A stretch of 64,000 bases of DNA from Streptococcus australis (GCF_901543175.1 NZ_LR594040.1:992001-1056000); one strand, 5' to 3'; shown: positions 8,009 to 16,938, counted from the first letter of the stretch. Notes: generated by a model from the letters alone, not told the origin. Translations and numbers: made by a program.

Positions 8009-10018
8009 TTAGGCTCCTTTCAGAATAATGGGCAAGAAATGCTCTTCTTTATGCGAGCGGTAAAGGAGAATCAGCCATGCATTGGTCGTAAATAATAAAA
8101 GCGTGACGAGAGCAATCCACCACTCCTGTGTGAGAAAGAAAATCAGGACGCTACCTAATAGTAGCATGGTAATCTCTGATACGAGCATACTTTTGTGAAT
8201 TTTCAAAAAGTCCATGCCCGCAATTTTCTTCAGAAAGATCGGTCTTCTAAACTCTTCAAAATAGAGAAAATTCATGGTGTTAAAGAGTAGAATGGAGGTC
8301 GCCATTCCGAAAACACCTCCAGCAATGGTCATGAGGTTCTCTAATTGAATGGATTGCATCATCTGCTGATAGACAGCTGCTGCATAGTCATATTGACTAA
8401 CGTTTTTTTCAAGCCCATTCTCAGCTACTAGTTTCTTGCTTTTTTCCAGACCATCAAAGTATAGATAAGAATTAAGATGAGAGAAATAAGGATTTTCGTA
8501 GCCACCAAAGCTTGTAGGTCGAACAACAACCAAAATCGGATCTGTCAGAAATTGCTGATAGCTCATCGGTGTATTATTATAGATAAATCGTTTTTGGTTG
8601 TTAGGAAGATAGGTCACCCGTGCTTTCATAGGCAACTGACTCTTTCCTTGTTCATCACTAGGAGTCAGATAATCTTCATAGCGTTTTTTCAACTCCTCTT
8701 CTTGTCCTTTCAACTTTTCAGGGAGCAAGAGTCCAAACTCTCCAGCTTGCAAGTGATTCAAACGCTCTTTTTCCTCGGGGGAAACTGAGATCCTTTGGAT
8801 ATCAAGGTAATTTGGTGTGACATACAGGGTATTGGCAAGAGGATCGTAATCTGTGATTGAAATCTTTCTACCCGTTCTAGGATCATTCATGAAGCCTTTT
8901 GAATCAAAAGGTGCGAGCTGATGATAGACCAAGAGACCACCTTTTTCGATGCCAGACTCGATGAGCTTAGACCATTTGGCTCTGTTCTCAATTTGCGTCT
9001 CTTTGTTTGTACCCTGTGAAAAATCCTCCCGATTTACACCAATTTGAACCCAATTCGTCTCTTTAGACCAAGCCACTTTCCCCTCTTGGTAAGTCTGCCA
9101 GATAGAGCCATAAATGCTGACACGATGAACTGAAAGACCAATGACAGTGATTGCAAGAAATTGACATGTAAAGAGAAAAAACAAGACTCTTTTTAATGGA
9201 ATTTTCCCCTTTAAAAGGCTGACCAAGTGTACTGTCTGAATACTGAATGCAAAGAAAAAGGATAGAAAAGCAGATAAAATAAATAAAAGTGTATTGTAAA
9301 TAATACTAGCTGAAATGATGAGGGAATAGGCAAAAGGGGTCAATTGTAAATAATAAATCAGAATAGCTCCCAGGACACTGCCACCAATACATCCTAAAAA
9401 CAATTCTTTACCATCTTCCATGAGAGAATGTCCAAAGAGCTGGTATCGTCTTATTCCAGAAATGTAACGAATCCCTGCACTTCTCATTTCAAGTGTTTTT
9501 TGAATAATGGCCAATGCACCAAAGCTGATGATAAAAATAACCAAGGCTAGAGATTGGGCACCAGAACCAAAAAATGCGAGAAAATTTTGCAGGAAATTAG
9601 GGTTATTCATGAAACTTTTTGAAAAACCAAGATTGTGGAGTTTTTGATCTAATTTTTCAAGGGTTAAATTCCCAGATAGTATATAGTAATTGGTAAGCAA
9701 ACTTTTCTTTGCAGCGAATTCTTTCTCTTCTTTTTTGATGCCATTAGGAAGTGCTCCTTCTCCGTAGATATCATACGAAAACTTAACTTGCCCTTTAGAA
9801 TCCGTTTTTTGAATCTGGCGAGCGATTACACTATTGCTTTCCCTTGCTAACTGATCTAAGTTGGCCGAAAGCTCCTCATTGGTGATATTTCTTTCTTGTT
9901 TAAGAACTCCTACCACAGGGAGGCTTCGGTAGATGACCGTATTTGGTGAAATAAAGGCAATCCAAAGCAGAAAGATTAGAATAAAAAGGTTCGAAAAAAG
10001 TATAAATAAACGTTTCAT
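8009..10018 (-). CDS. Bacteriocin-associated integral membrane protein (DUF1430-like permease)
   Basis: The 669-residue protein has one N-terminal membrane helix (LFILFSNLFILIFLLWIAFI), an extracytoplasmic stretch, a cluster of hydrophobic helices at about residues 155-305, a large soluble loop, and three or more helices near the C-terminus. This two-block layout recalls FtsX/MacB-type permeases. It matches the large membrane proteins found next to lactococcin-972-like bacteriocin genes. Together with the ATPase downstream it should form a full transporter, probably for immunity. The gene is intact, with a weak AGAGTAGA ribosome-binding site, and is cotranscribed with the ATPase. Confidence 0.8.
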   Translation of the reverse strand: MKRLFILFSNLFILIFLLWIAFISPNTVIYRSLPVVGVLKQERNITNEELSANLDQLARESNSVIARQIQKTDSKGQVKFSYDIYGEGALPNGIKKEEKEFAAKKSLLTNYYILSGNLTLEKLDQKLHNLGFSKSFMNNPNFLQNFLAFFGSGAQSLALVIFIISFGALAIIQKTLEMRSAGIRYISGIRRYQLFGHSLMEDGKELFLGCIGGSVLGAILIYYLQLTPFAYSLIISASIIYNTLLFILSAFLSFFFAFSIQTVHLVSLLKGKIPLKRVLFFLFTCQFLAITVIGLSVHRVSIYGSIWQTYQEGKVAWSKETNWVQIGVNREDFSQGTNKETQIENRAKWSKLIESGIEKGGLLVYHQLAPFDSKGFMNDPRTGRKISITDYDPLANTLYVTPNYLDIQRISVSPEEKERLNHLQAGEFGLLLPEKLKGQEEELKKRYEDYLTPSDEQGKSQLPMKARVTYLPNNQKRFIYNNTPMSYQQFLTDPILVVVRPTSFGGYENPYFSHLNSYLYFDGLEKSKKLVAENGLEKNVSQYDYAAAVYQQMMQSIQLENLMTIAGGVFGMATSILLFNTMNFLYFEEFRRPIFLKKIAGMDFLKIHKSMLVSEITMLLLGSVLIFFLTQEWWIALVTLLLFTTNAWLILLYRSHKEEHFLPIILKGA

Positions 10019-10036
10019 AATTCTACTCTTTCTAGT

Positions 10037-10288
10037 TTATCCTAAATTAAAGTATACAAATTCATCAAAACTTGTATTTATGAACGATTTTGATATGTAA
10101 TGAGCAGAAGCATAACCTACATTAGATTTGCTGTCACTTGCTCGAGCCACACTTGACCAATGCCAACGATAGTCGTGGAAATAACTTGAGAATGCTCCCC
10201 AATTGCCTGAATCATGATATCCTCCGTAACTCCAGTTACCACCAGATACCCAATCAGCAAAGACAGGACACGCTAAGCTACAACTCAA
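10037..10288 (-). pseudogene. Lactococcin-972-family bacteriocin gene with damaged leader region
   Basis: The frame encodes SGGNWSYG, SSYFHDYRWHWSSV, YASAH and a C-terminal FDEFVYFNLG, the Trp/His/Tyr-rich pattern of lactococcin 972. That bacteriocin blocks septum formation by binding lipid II. The frame begins at the end of a signal peptide (SLACPVFA followed by DW). The basic and hydrophobic start of the leader is missing: a stop codon lies four codons upstream of the TTG at 10288. A good AAAGGAG site lies some 70 bases further up, with stops in every frame between. The leader probably suffered indels, so the peptide may not be made or exported. The transporter genes follow directly. Confidence 0.6.
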
Positions 10289-10442
10289 CTTCCATAATTA
10301 AAATTAAAAGCTTTATTTAACAATAAAATTATGAATTGCTCAAAATATAGTTTCCGTTTTTTTCTCCTTTCTAGAGCAACTCTTCACATCTGTATTATAT
10401 CACTTTTTCCAAAAAATACAAATTATTATATATAAGATGACC

Positions 10443-10475
10443 AAAAAACGAAGCTGGTTCTGCAACCAACTTCGT
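10443..10475 (-). terminator. Terminator of the pdh-lplA operon
   Basis: On the minus strand CGAAGTTGGTT pairs with AACCAGCTTCG and is followed by TTTTTT, just after the lplA stop. Confidence 0.9.
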
Positions 10476-10480
10476 TTGAT

Positions 10481-11470
10481 TTATCCCACCACTGCTTCAG
10501 CGATTTCTTCACGGCTGATACCAGCAAAGTAGCGTGTAATATCAATAGTTTCTAAGGCCTTAAGGACATCTTCGCGTTCGTATTTAACTCCACGAAGGAC
10601 ATCTTCTACAGCCGCAACGTCTTCGATACCAAAGAAATCTCCATAAATTTTGATGTCTTGGATTTTTGATTCGAGAACATTCGCAAAGATTTCAACCTTA
10701 CCACTAGTGAATTTTGTTCCACGACGGACGTTAAACTCAGGTGATTTACCGTAGTTCCAGTCCCAAGTTCCAAACTTAGTATCCTTGATGCGATTGATTT
10801 CAGCCAATTCTTGCTCAGAAAAAACGTATTCTGTCATCTCTGGATACTCTTTTTTCATGTATTCCAATAGCAAATCACGGAATTCTTCAACTGTGATCTT
10901 TTCTGGTAATTCATCGATAATATTGGTCACACGGGCACGGACGGATTTCACACCTTTTGACTCAAATTTATCTTTTGAAACTTTCAGAGCATTAGCAAGG
11001 ACTGACAGATCAACGTCAAAGAGCAAGCAACCGTGGTGCATGATACGGCCGTTGATATAGGCTTGGGCATTACCACAGAATTTCTTACCGTCAATTTCTA
11101 AGTCATTACGACCTGTAAATTCAGCTTTAACACCAAGTTGAGCCAAAGTATTGATGACTGGAGTTGAGAAGCTCTTGAAGTCAAAGGCCTTGTTTTCATC
11201 TTCTTTTGAAATGATGGTGTAGTTGAGGTTGTTTAAATCGTGATAAACAGCTCCACCACCACTGATACGGCGGACTACCTCAATACTATTTTCTCGAACA
11301 TAATCACGGTTAATTTCTTCAATAGTATTCTGGTGACGACCAACAATGATAGATGGTTTATTGATCCAAAGTAGGAAGATCTGATCCTCATCAAGTAGGT
11401 GTTTAAAGGCATACTCTTCCAAGGCAATATTAAAGGCAGTGTCGTTTGAATGATTGATAATGTATTTCAT
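10481..11470 (-). CDS. lplA: Lipoate-protein ligase
   Basis: The 329-residue enzyme activates free lipoate with ATP and attaches it to lipoyl-domain lysines. Visible motifs are GRHQNTIEEIN, the conserved RRISGGGAVYHD (residues about 67-78), FTGRNDLEIDGKKFCGNAQ and the C-terminal accessory domain after residue 240. It is the last gene of the pdh cluster, about 60 bp after pdhD, and ends in a strong terminator, so its product probably lipoylates that complex. Streptococci have several LplA-like paralogues, so the symbol marks the family rather than one exact paralogue. Confidence 0.9.
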   Translation of the reverse strand: MKYIINHSNDTAFNIALEEYAFKHLLDEDQIFLLWINKPSIIVGRHQNTIEEINRDYVRENSIEVVRRISGGGAVYHDLNNLNYTIISKEDENKAFDFKSFSTPVINTLAQLGVKAEFTGRNDLEIDGKKFCGNAQAYINGRIMHHGCLLFDVDLSVLANALKVSKDKFESKGVKSVRARVTNIIDELPEKITVEEFRDLLLEYMKKEYPEMTEYVFSEQELAEINRIKDTKFGTWDWNYGKSPEFNVRRGTKFTSGKVEIFANVLESKIQDIKIYGDFFGIEDVAAVEDVLRGVKYEREDVLKALETIDITRYFAGISREEIAEAVVG

Positions 11471-11528
11471 GATATCCCTTTATACGATAGAGACTGGAAA
11501 TAATCTTCCAGTCTAGTCTATCTTCGTT

Positions 11529-13232
11529 TTATTTTTTCTTAGGTGAATGGATAGCCATTCCTAGAACATCCGCAAACGCTTCGTACATCACTTCAGAGTA
11601 GGTTGGGTGTCCGTGGATAGTCTTCAGCATTTCTTCAACAGTGATTTCCATTTCGATAATGCTTGACGCCTCGTTAATCAATTCTGCGGCTGCAGGACCG
11701 ATGATATGAACACCAAGGATTTCTCCGTATTTCTTATCAGCAATAACTTTAACGAAACCTTGAGCCGCATCTGATGCAATGGCACGACCGTTGGCAGCAA
11801 AATTGAATTTACCGATGGCTACATCGTATTTCTCACGTGCTTGTTCTTCAGTCAAACCTACTGCTGCTACTTCAGGAAGAGTGTAGATAGCTGCTGGAGT
11901 CAAGTTCAATTTAGCAACAGCATGGTTTCCTTTGAGGGCATTTTCAGCGGCAACTTCACCCATGCGGAAGGCTGCATGCGCCAACATCTTCGTACCGTTG
12001 ATGTCACCTGGTGCGTAGATACCTGGAACAGAAGTTTCCATGTATTCGTTAACCTTGATGCGTCCACGATCCAATTCAAACTCAACTTCGCCAATTCCTT
12101 CAAGATCTGGTACACGACCGATTGAAAGAAGAGCTTTATTTGCAATAATATCGTCTTGTCCTTCAACTTTGATACGAAGTTGACCATTTTCCTCGATAAT
12201 TTCTTGCAGTTTTGTACCTGTTAAGATGGTCATTCCTTTGCGCTCAAGGATCAAGCGAAGGTTCTTAGAAACTTCGGCATCCATAGCTGGAACGATACGG
12301 TCCATCATTTCGATAACAGTTACTTTTGAGCCAAATGTCATGAAGGCCTGACCGAGTTCGATACCGACAACGCCACCACCGATGATAACAAGGCTTTCTG
12401 GAACTTCGTTCATTTCAAGAATGTCGTCACTTGTCATCACGAGTGAAGATTCCATACCAGGAACGTTGATCTTGCTGACTTTTGAACCACCAGCAAGGAT
12501 GATTTTCTTGGTTTCAAGCAATTCTGAACCATTAACCAAGACATTCTTGTCTTTAGTGATGGTTCCAATTCCCTTATGAACAGTAACTCCGTAGCTACGA
12601 AGAAGACCTGCAACGCCACCAACCAAAGTATTAACAACCTTAGACTTGGTTTCAAGGAGTTTGTCCATATCTACAGTGAAGTTTGGATTTTCGATGACGA
12701 TACCACGGTTTGCTGCATGACCGATGTTTTCGATGATTTCAGCGTTGTGAAGGTAGGTCTTGGTTGGGATACAGCCACGGTTCAAGCACGTTCCACCGAG
12801 TTCTGATTTCTCAACAAGGGCAACCTTCCCACCGAGTTGGGCAGCTTTAATCGCTGCAACATAACCAGCAGGACCTCCACCAATTACAACGATATCAAAG
12901 GCATCATCGCTCTTACCATCGTCGTTTGAGGCACTAGCTGCAGGTGCAGGTTTTGATTCTGGCGCTGCCGCTCCAGCGGTTGGGATGTTTTCACCTTCTT
13001 CGCCAAGATAACCGATAACTTCAGTTACTGGAACAGTTTCACCATCTCCTTTAAGGATGGCAATCAAGTATCCATCTTCTTCGGCTTCCAATTCCATGCT
13101 GACTTTGTCAGTCATGATTTCCAAAAGGATTTCTCCTTCTTTTACAAATTCTCCGACTTTTTTATTCCATTGGACGATTTGTCCTTCTGTCATATCCACG
13201 CCGGCTTTTGGCATAATTACTTCTAAGGCCAT
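11529..13232 (-). CDS. pdhD: Dihydrolipoamide dehydrogenase (E3) with N-terminal lipoyl domain
   Basis: Residues 1-80 form a lipoyl domain with the lipoylated Lys in IMTDKVSME. A linker rich in Ala/Pro/Ser follows. From about residue 110 the FAD-NAD enzyme begins: GGGPAGYVAA, redox pair GGTCLNRGCIP, NAD-binding GGGVVGIELG, and the C-terminal HGHPTYSE with the catalytic His-Glu. It reoxidises dihydrolipoamide using NAD+. At 567 residues it is about 100 longer than a plain E3 because of the lipoyl domain, as also known in S. pneumoniae. The neighbouring E2 lacks a lipoyl domain, so this domain probably serves as the swinging arm. Confidence 0.94.
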   Translation of the reverse strand: MALEVIMPKAGVDMTEGQIVQWNKKVGEFVKEGEILLEIMTDKVSMELEAEEDGYLIAILKGDGETVPVTEVIGYLGEEGENIPTAGAAAPESKPAPAASASNDDGKSDDAFDIVVIGGGPAGYVAAIKAAQLGGKVALVEKSELGGTCLNRGCIPTKTYLHNAEIIENIGHAANRGIVIENPNFTVDMDKLLETKSKVVNTLVGGVAGLLRSYGVTVHKGIGTITKDKNVLVNGSELLETKKIILAGGSKVSKINVPGMESSLVMTSDDILEMNEVPESLVIIGGGVVGIELGQAFMTFGSKVTVIEMMDRIVPAMDAEVSKNLRLILERKGMTILTGTKLQEIIEENGQLRIKVEGQDDIIANKALLSIGRVPDLEGIGEVEFELDRGRIKVNEYMETSVPGIYAPGDINGTKMLAHAAFRMGEVAAENALKGNHAVAKLNLTPAAIYTLPEVAAVGLTEEQAREKYDVAIGKFNFAANGRAIASDAAQGFVKVIADKKYGEILGVHIIGPAAAELINEASSIIEMEITVEEMLKTIHGHPTYSEVMYEAFADVLGMAIHSPKKK

Positions 13233-13278
13233 GTCTTACTTCCTTTATCTATATCTCTAAAAATAAATACTGTATTAT

Positions 13279-14322
13279 TTAAACCAACATTGAGATTGGG
13301 TTCTCAATTAAGGCTTTCAAGTCTTTCATAAACTTAGCACCAGCCATACCATCTACAACACGATGGTCAATCGTTAATCCAAGGCTCATGATTGGACGAA
13401 TCACAATCTCACCATTGACAACTACAGGTTTCTCAACTGTTGAACTGACACCAAGAATGGCTGAGTTAGGTTGGTTGATGATCGGACCAAAGGACTGAAC
13501 GCCAAACATTCCCAAGTTACTAATTGTGAAGGTTGAGTTTTGCAACTCACTTGGAGCTAATTTACCATCCAAGGTACGACCAATGACATCTTTGAAGGAA
13601 ACAACCAACTCTGACAAGCTCATTTTTTCAGCATTATAGACAACGGGTGTCATTAGGCCATTATCCATACCGACTGCCATAGCAAGGTTGACATAGTTAT
13701 GAGTGATAATGGTCTTACCATCTTCGGTCAATGAAGCGTTGATGTATGGGTGTTTCATCAATGTCTTAACAACAGCGAGAGAAAGAAGGTCTGTAACCGT
13801 TACTTTCTTACCAGTTGCTTCCATAATCGGATCAAGAACCTTCTTACGAAGAGCCAACATTTCTGACATATCGACATTATAGTTAAGTGTGAAGGTTGGC
13901 GCAGTTAAGTAGGATTCAACCATACGTTGGGCGATAACCTTACGCATTGGTGTCATTGGAATGCGCTCAATCTCACCATAAGGAGTGATATTGTCTGGAA
14001 CTTCTTCCACTTTTTCGATTTGAGCAGGTGACTTGATGGTGTCGTTTTCGATATTTTCAGGAAGGAAGGCCAGAACGTCCTTCTTCATAATCTTACCACG
14101 ATGACCAGTTCCTTGGATTTCCTGCCAAGCAATGTTATGTTCGAGGGCAATTCGTTTTGCAAGTGGCGAAATGCGAACCACGTTTGTGTCTTTATAAGTT
14201 TCCACGTCTTCTTTGTGGACACGACCGTTTGCACCTGAGCCAGAAACGTCGTAGAGGTTGATACCTAGATCATCCGCTAACTTTCTAGCCGCAGGAGTCG
14301 CTCTTAGCTTATCATCAGCCAT
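13279..14322 (-). CDS. pdhC: Dihydrolipoamide acyltransferase (E2) without its own lipoyl domain
   Basis: The protein starts directly with peripheral-subunit-binding domains. Two copies are seen: RATPAARKLADDLGI to NGRVHKEDV, and RISPLAKRIALEH to RGKIMKKDV. After a linker the acyltransferase core runs from about residue 120, ending with the active site LTIDHRVVDGM (His, Asp). The core transfers acetyl groups to CoA. The 347-residue length and missing N-terminal lipoyl domain agree with the pneumococcal orthologue. No lipoyl remnant is visible upstream, where repeats begin. The pdhB-pdhC gap is far larger than other gaps in the operon. Confidence 0.93.
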   Translation of the reverse strand: MADDKLRATPAARKLADDLGINLYDVSGSGANGRVHKEDVETYKDTNVVRISPLAKRIALEHNIAWQEIQGTGHRGKIMKKDVLAFLPENIENDTIKSPAQIEKVEEVPDNITPYGEIERIPMTPMRKVIAQRMVESYLTAPTFTLNYNVDMSEMLALRKKVLDPIMEATGKKVTVTDLLSLAVVKTLMKHPYINASLTEDGKTIITHNYVNLAMAVGMDNGLMTPVVYNAEKMSLSELVVSFKDVIGRTLDGKLAPSELQNSTFTISNLGMFGVQSFGPIINQPNSAILGVSSTVEKPVVVNGEIVIRPIMSLGLTIDHRVVDGMAGAKFMKDLKALIENPISMLV

Positions 14323-14345
14323 GACCTCTCCAATTCTATACTAAG

Positions 14346-14449
14346 ATATTAAGGACGAAGAGGGCAATGAAAAAATAGGAGATTGACGATGTGTTCGATG
14401 AACACAAGGAAATCTATCTTTTTTTCACAGACCTCCGTCCGAATTCAAT
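14346..14449 (+). repeat. Structured intergenic repeat, copy A
   Basis: This is the most diverged of three copies. It keeps AATAGGA and ATCTTTTTTTCACAGAC. Three nested stems are seen: GGACG/CGTCC outside, AGATT/AATCT, and the perfect hairpin GTGTTC-gat-GAACAC inside. Copies B and C keep the same pairings with different bases. The element may belong to the SPRITE class of pneumococcal repeats, but I cannot confirm that. Confidence 0.6.
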
Positions 14450-14454
14450 TAAAT

Positions 14455-14563
14455 GATACAAAGGGCGACAAAAGTCAAAGTGAAAATAGGAAACTTGACG
14501 AAGAAACTTTAGTTTCTAGGAAAGTTTATCTTTTTCACACAGACTTTAGCCCGTGTTCAACTC
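14455..14563 (+). repeat. Structured intergenic repeat, copy B
   Basis: The element runs from GATACAAAGGGCG to CCCGTGTTCAA. Stems are GGGC/GCCC with AAAGTC/GACTTT, then AAACTT/AAGTTT, then AGAAAC/GTTTCT, followed by ATCTTTTTCAC. It is antisense to the pdh operon. Confidence 0.65.
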
Positions 14564-14586
14564 TACAAGTAACTTGGACACAGAAC

Positions 14587-14848
14587 GTGTCTCAAGTTAC
14601 TACGGCTGCCGCTATTAGGCGGTCAACCTAGTAGACTTACTAAGTCGTTCGTCGAACATAATCGATTCGACTCCCTCCTGTCGCAACTTTACTAATAAGT
14701 TGGATACGAAGTGTGTCTCAAGTTACTACGGTTGCCGCTATTAGGCGGTCAACCTAGTAGACTTACTAAGTCGTTCGTCGAATATAATCGATTCGACTCC
14801 CTCCTGTCGCAACTTTACTAATAAGTTGGATACGAAGTGTATCTCAAG
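14587..14848. repeat. 126-bp tandem repeat, two copies plus a partial third
   Basis: Units begin at 14587, 14713 and (partial) 14839, with a 126-bp period. The two full copies differ at only about two positions, so the duplication is recent. Each holds small inverted repeats (GTCGAA/TTCGAC and CCGC/GCGG) and ends in AAGTTGGATACGAA. No ribosome-binding site or credible reading frame is seen. It lies inside the pdh operon. Confidence 0.85.
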
Positions 14849-14870
14849 TTGCTAAAGTCAAAAACCGTTT

Positions 14871-14892
14871 TTTACATAATTTATCTTATGCA
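14871..14892. repeat. Palindrome TTTACATAA-N6-TTATGCAA, site 4 of 4
   Basis: Arms TTACATAA and TTATGCAA have one mismatch around TTTATC, three bases after the pdhB stop on the minus strand. It has the same layout as sites 1-3. Confidence 0.5.
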
Positions 14893-14895
14893 ATT

Positions 14896-15888
14896 TTATT
14901 CTTTGTTATAGGTTTTACGGATAGCAGCTTTAATGCTTTCAACGGTTGGAATCATTGCATTTTCTAGGTTTTGTGCGTAAGGCATTGGCACATCTTCTCC
15001 TGCGCAACGGCGGATTGGGGCATCTAGATAGTCAAATGCTTCTGATTCAGAAATAATTGCTGAAATTTCACCGATATAACCACTTGTTTTATGGGCGTCG
15101 TTGACTAGAACAACCTTACCAGTCTTCTTAACTGAGTTAATGATGATATCCTTATCTAGCGGTACAAGGGTACGTGGGTCGACAATTTCAACTGAAATTC
15201 CTTCTTCTGCCAATTCTTCAGCAGCTTGAACCACACGGCGAAGCATTTTACCGTAAGTAACGACTGTTACATCCGTTCCTTCGCGTTTGATTTCCCCAAC
15301 CCCAAGTGGGATTGTGTAGTCTGGATCAACTGGCACTTCCCCTTTTTGGTTAAATTCTGACTTGTACTCAAGAATGATAACAGGGTTATTATCACGGATA
15401 GAAGACTTGAGAAGTCCTTTCATATCCGCAGGTGTTCCAGGAGCTACAACCTTAAGTCCAGGAATGTGAGTAAACCAAGACTCTAGAGATTGCGAGTGCT
15501 GGGCCGCAGAACCAACCCCATTACCAGCTGCACAGCGGACAGTCATTGGAACCTGACCTTTACCACCAAACATATAACGTGTCTTGGCAGCTTGGTTGAC
15601 AATATTGTCCATGGCAATAACCGAGAAGTCCATGAAGGTCATATCGACGATTGGACGAAGTCCTGTCATAGCTGCTCCTGCTGCTGCTCCAGAGATGGCA
15701 GCTTCAGAAATCGGACAGTCACGGACACGTTCTGGACCAAATTCTTCAAGCATTCCAACTGAAGTTCCGAAGTCTCCTCCGAAGACGCCGACGTCTTCTC
15801 CCATCAAGAACACATTTTCATCGCGACGCATTTCCTCAGACATAGCAAGGATAATGGTGTCACGGAAGGACATTGTTTTTGTTTCCAT
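14896..15888 (-). CDS. pdhB: Pyruvate/acetoin dehydrogenase E1 beta subunit
   Basis: The 330-residue protein pairs with PdhA to form the thiamine-diphosphate E1 component. Typical blocks are LMGEDVGVFGGDFG, FGPERVRDCPISEAAISG, MFGGKGQVPMTVR and VVTYGKMLRRV, with a C-terminal transketolase domain ending VEDPRTLVPLD-like VDPRTLVPLDKD. I placed the start at METKTMSFRD, with AAGGAG 11 bases upstream; the open frame extends 13 codons further but overlaps pdhA. It follows pdhA by 16 bp. Pneumococcal orthologues are often annotated as acetoin dehydrogenase (acoB), but in streptococci without another complex they act as pyruvate dehydrogenase; the substrate is inferred. Confidence 0.93.
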   Translation of the reverse strand: METKTMSFRDTIILAMSEEMRRDENVFLMGEDVGVFGGDFGTSVGMLEEFGPERVRDCPISEAAISGAAAGAAMTGLRPIVDMTFMDFSVIAMDNIVNQAAKTRYMFGGKGQVPMTVRCAAGNGVGSAAQHSQSLESWFTHIPGLKVVAPGTPADMKGLLKSSIRDNNPVIILEYKSEFNQKGEVPVDPDYTIPLGVGEIKREGTDVTVVTYGKMLRRVVQAAEELAEEGISVEIVDPRTLVPLDKDIIINSVKKTGKVVLVNDAHKTSGYIGEISAIISESEAFDYLDAPIRRCAGEDVPMPYAQNLENAMIPTVESIKAAIRKTYNKE

Positions 15889-15904
15889 TTTTATCTCTTT
15901 CTCC

Positions 15905-16873
15905 TTAGTCTGCGTAAATATCTTCAAATGCTGATTCTAGTGGCGGGAATGGACTTTCTTCAGCAAATTGAACAGAAGCTTCTACTGCTGCTTTCACTTG
16001 TGCTTGGATTTCTTCCAATTCTTCGGCACTTGCAATGTTATTTTCAATAAGGTAATTGCGGAGGTTTTCGATTGGGTCCTTTTGTTTCCACAATTCCACT
16101 TCTTCGCGAGTACGATATTTACCAGGGTCAGATGATGAGTGACCGAGCCAGCGATAAGTTACACTTTCAATCAAGACTGGACCATTGCCACCTCGAACAT
16201 GAACTACGGCTTTCTTAAATCCTTCATAAACGTCGATGACATTGTTTCCATCTTCGATAAACATTCCAGGAATTCCATAAGCTGCGCTACGGTGATGGAT
16301 ATGTTCTACATTGGTCATTTTTTTGATATCCGCAGAGATACCGTAACCGTTGTTAATGCAATAGAAAATGACTGGAAGGTTCCAGATAGAAGCCATGTTC
16401 ACTGCTTCGTGGAAGACACCTTCGTTAGTCGCTCCATCCCCAAAGAAGCAAACGACGATTTTTCCAGTATTTTGCATTTGCTGACTGAGGGCTGCACCAA
16501 CAGCGATTCCCATACCACCACCTACGATACCATTGGCACCGAGATTACCAGCATCAAGGTCAGCAATGTGCATGGAACCACCTTTTCCTTTACATGTTCC
16601 AGTGTATTTCCCAAGGATTTCAGCCATCATGCCGTTGAGGTCAATTCCTTTGGCGATAGCTTGACCATGACCACGGTGGTTTGAGGTGATCAGATCATCT
16701 GGATTGAGGGCCAGCATAGCTCCGACGTTAGCAGCTTCCTCTCCAACAGAAAAGTGAGTCATACCAGGGACTTTTCCCTTTTTCACTAACTGAGCAATTT
16801 TTAAGTCCATACGACGGATTTCTTCCATCTTACGGAACATCTCTAGCAAGAGATTTCTATCTAAAGTTGACAT
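15905..16873 (-). CDS. pdhA: Pyruvate/acetoin dehydrogenase E1 alpha subunit
   Basis: The 322-residue subunit binds thiamine diphosphate through FFGDGATNEGVFHEAVN and the later YCINNGYGIS (GDG to NN motif). Other family blocks are HFSVGEEAANVG, NHRGHGQAIAKG, KGGSMHIADL and YRWLGHSSSDPGKYR, the last being the regulatory loop. It decarboxylates pyruvate and passes the acetyl group to lipoamide. It is the promoter-proximal gene of the cluster pdhA-pdhB-repeats-pdhC-pdhD-lplA. Upstream are a strong promoter and an overlapping candidate CcpA site. No defect is seen. Confidence 0.94.
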   Translation of the reverse strand: MSTLDRNLLLEMFRKMEEIRRMDLKIAQLVKKGKVPGMTHFSVGEEAANVGAMLALNPDDLITSNHRGHGQAIAKGIDLNGMMAEILGKYTGTCKGKGGSMHIADLDAGNLGANGIVGGGMGIAVGAALSQQMQNTGKIVVCFFGDGATNEGVFHEAVNMASIWNLPVIFYCINNGYGISADIKKMTNVEHIHHRSAAYGIPGMFIEDGNNVIDVYEGFKKAVVHVRGGNGPVLIESVTYRWLGHSSSDPGKYRTREEVELWKQKDPIENLRNYLIENNIASAEELEEIQAQVKAAVEASVQFAEESPFPPLESAFEDIYAD

Positions 16874-16909
16874 AATCTCGCCTTTCTAGGTTTAAAGTTT
16901 TATGTCTTC

Positions 16910-16938
16910 ATTCTATCGCATTATGAAAGCACTGTCAA
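16910..16938 (-). promoter_or_regulatory. pdh operon promoter with candidate cre site
   Basis: TTGACA (16933-16938) and TAGAAT (16910-16915) are 17 bp apart on the minus strand. TGACAGTGCTTTCA at 16924-16937 overlaps the -35 box and differs from the cre consensus TGWNANCGNTNWCA at one position, so CcpA could compete with RNA polymerase. The regulation is inferred. Confidence 0.75.

Noticed and set aside
14587..14848. CRISPR-like array
   Set aside because: The 126-bp units are directly adjacent with no unique spacers, and no cas genes are present.
16139..16684. 181-codon plus-strand ORF opposite pdhA
   Set aside because: It is antisense to a strongly conserved gene, with Ser/Thr-rich shadow composition and no ribosome site.
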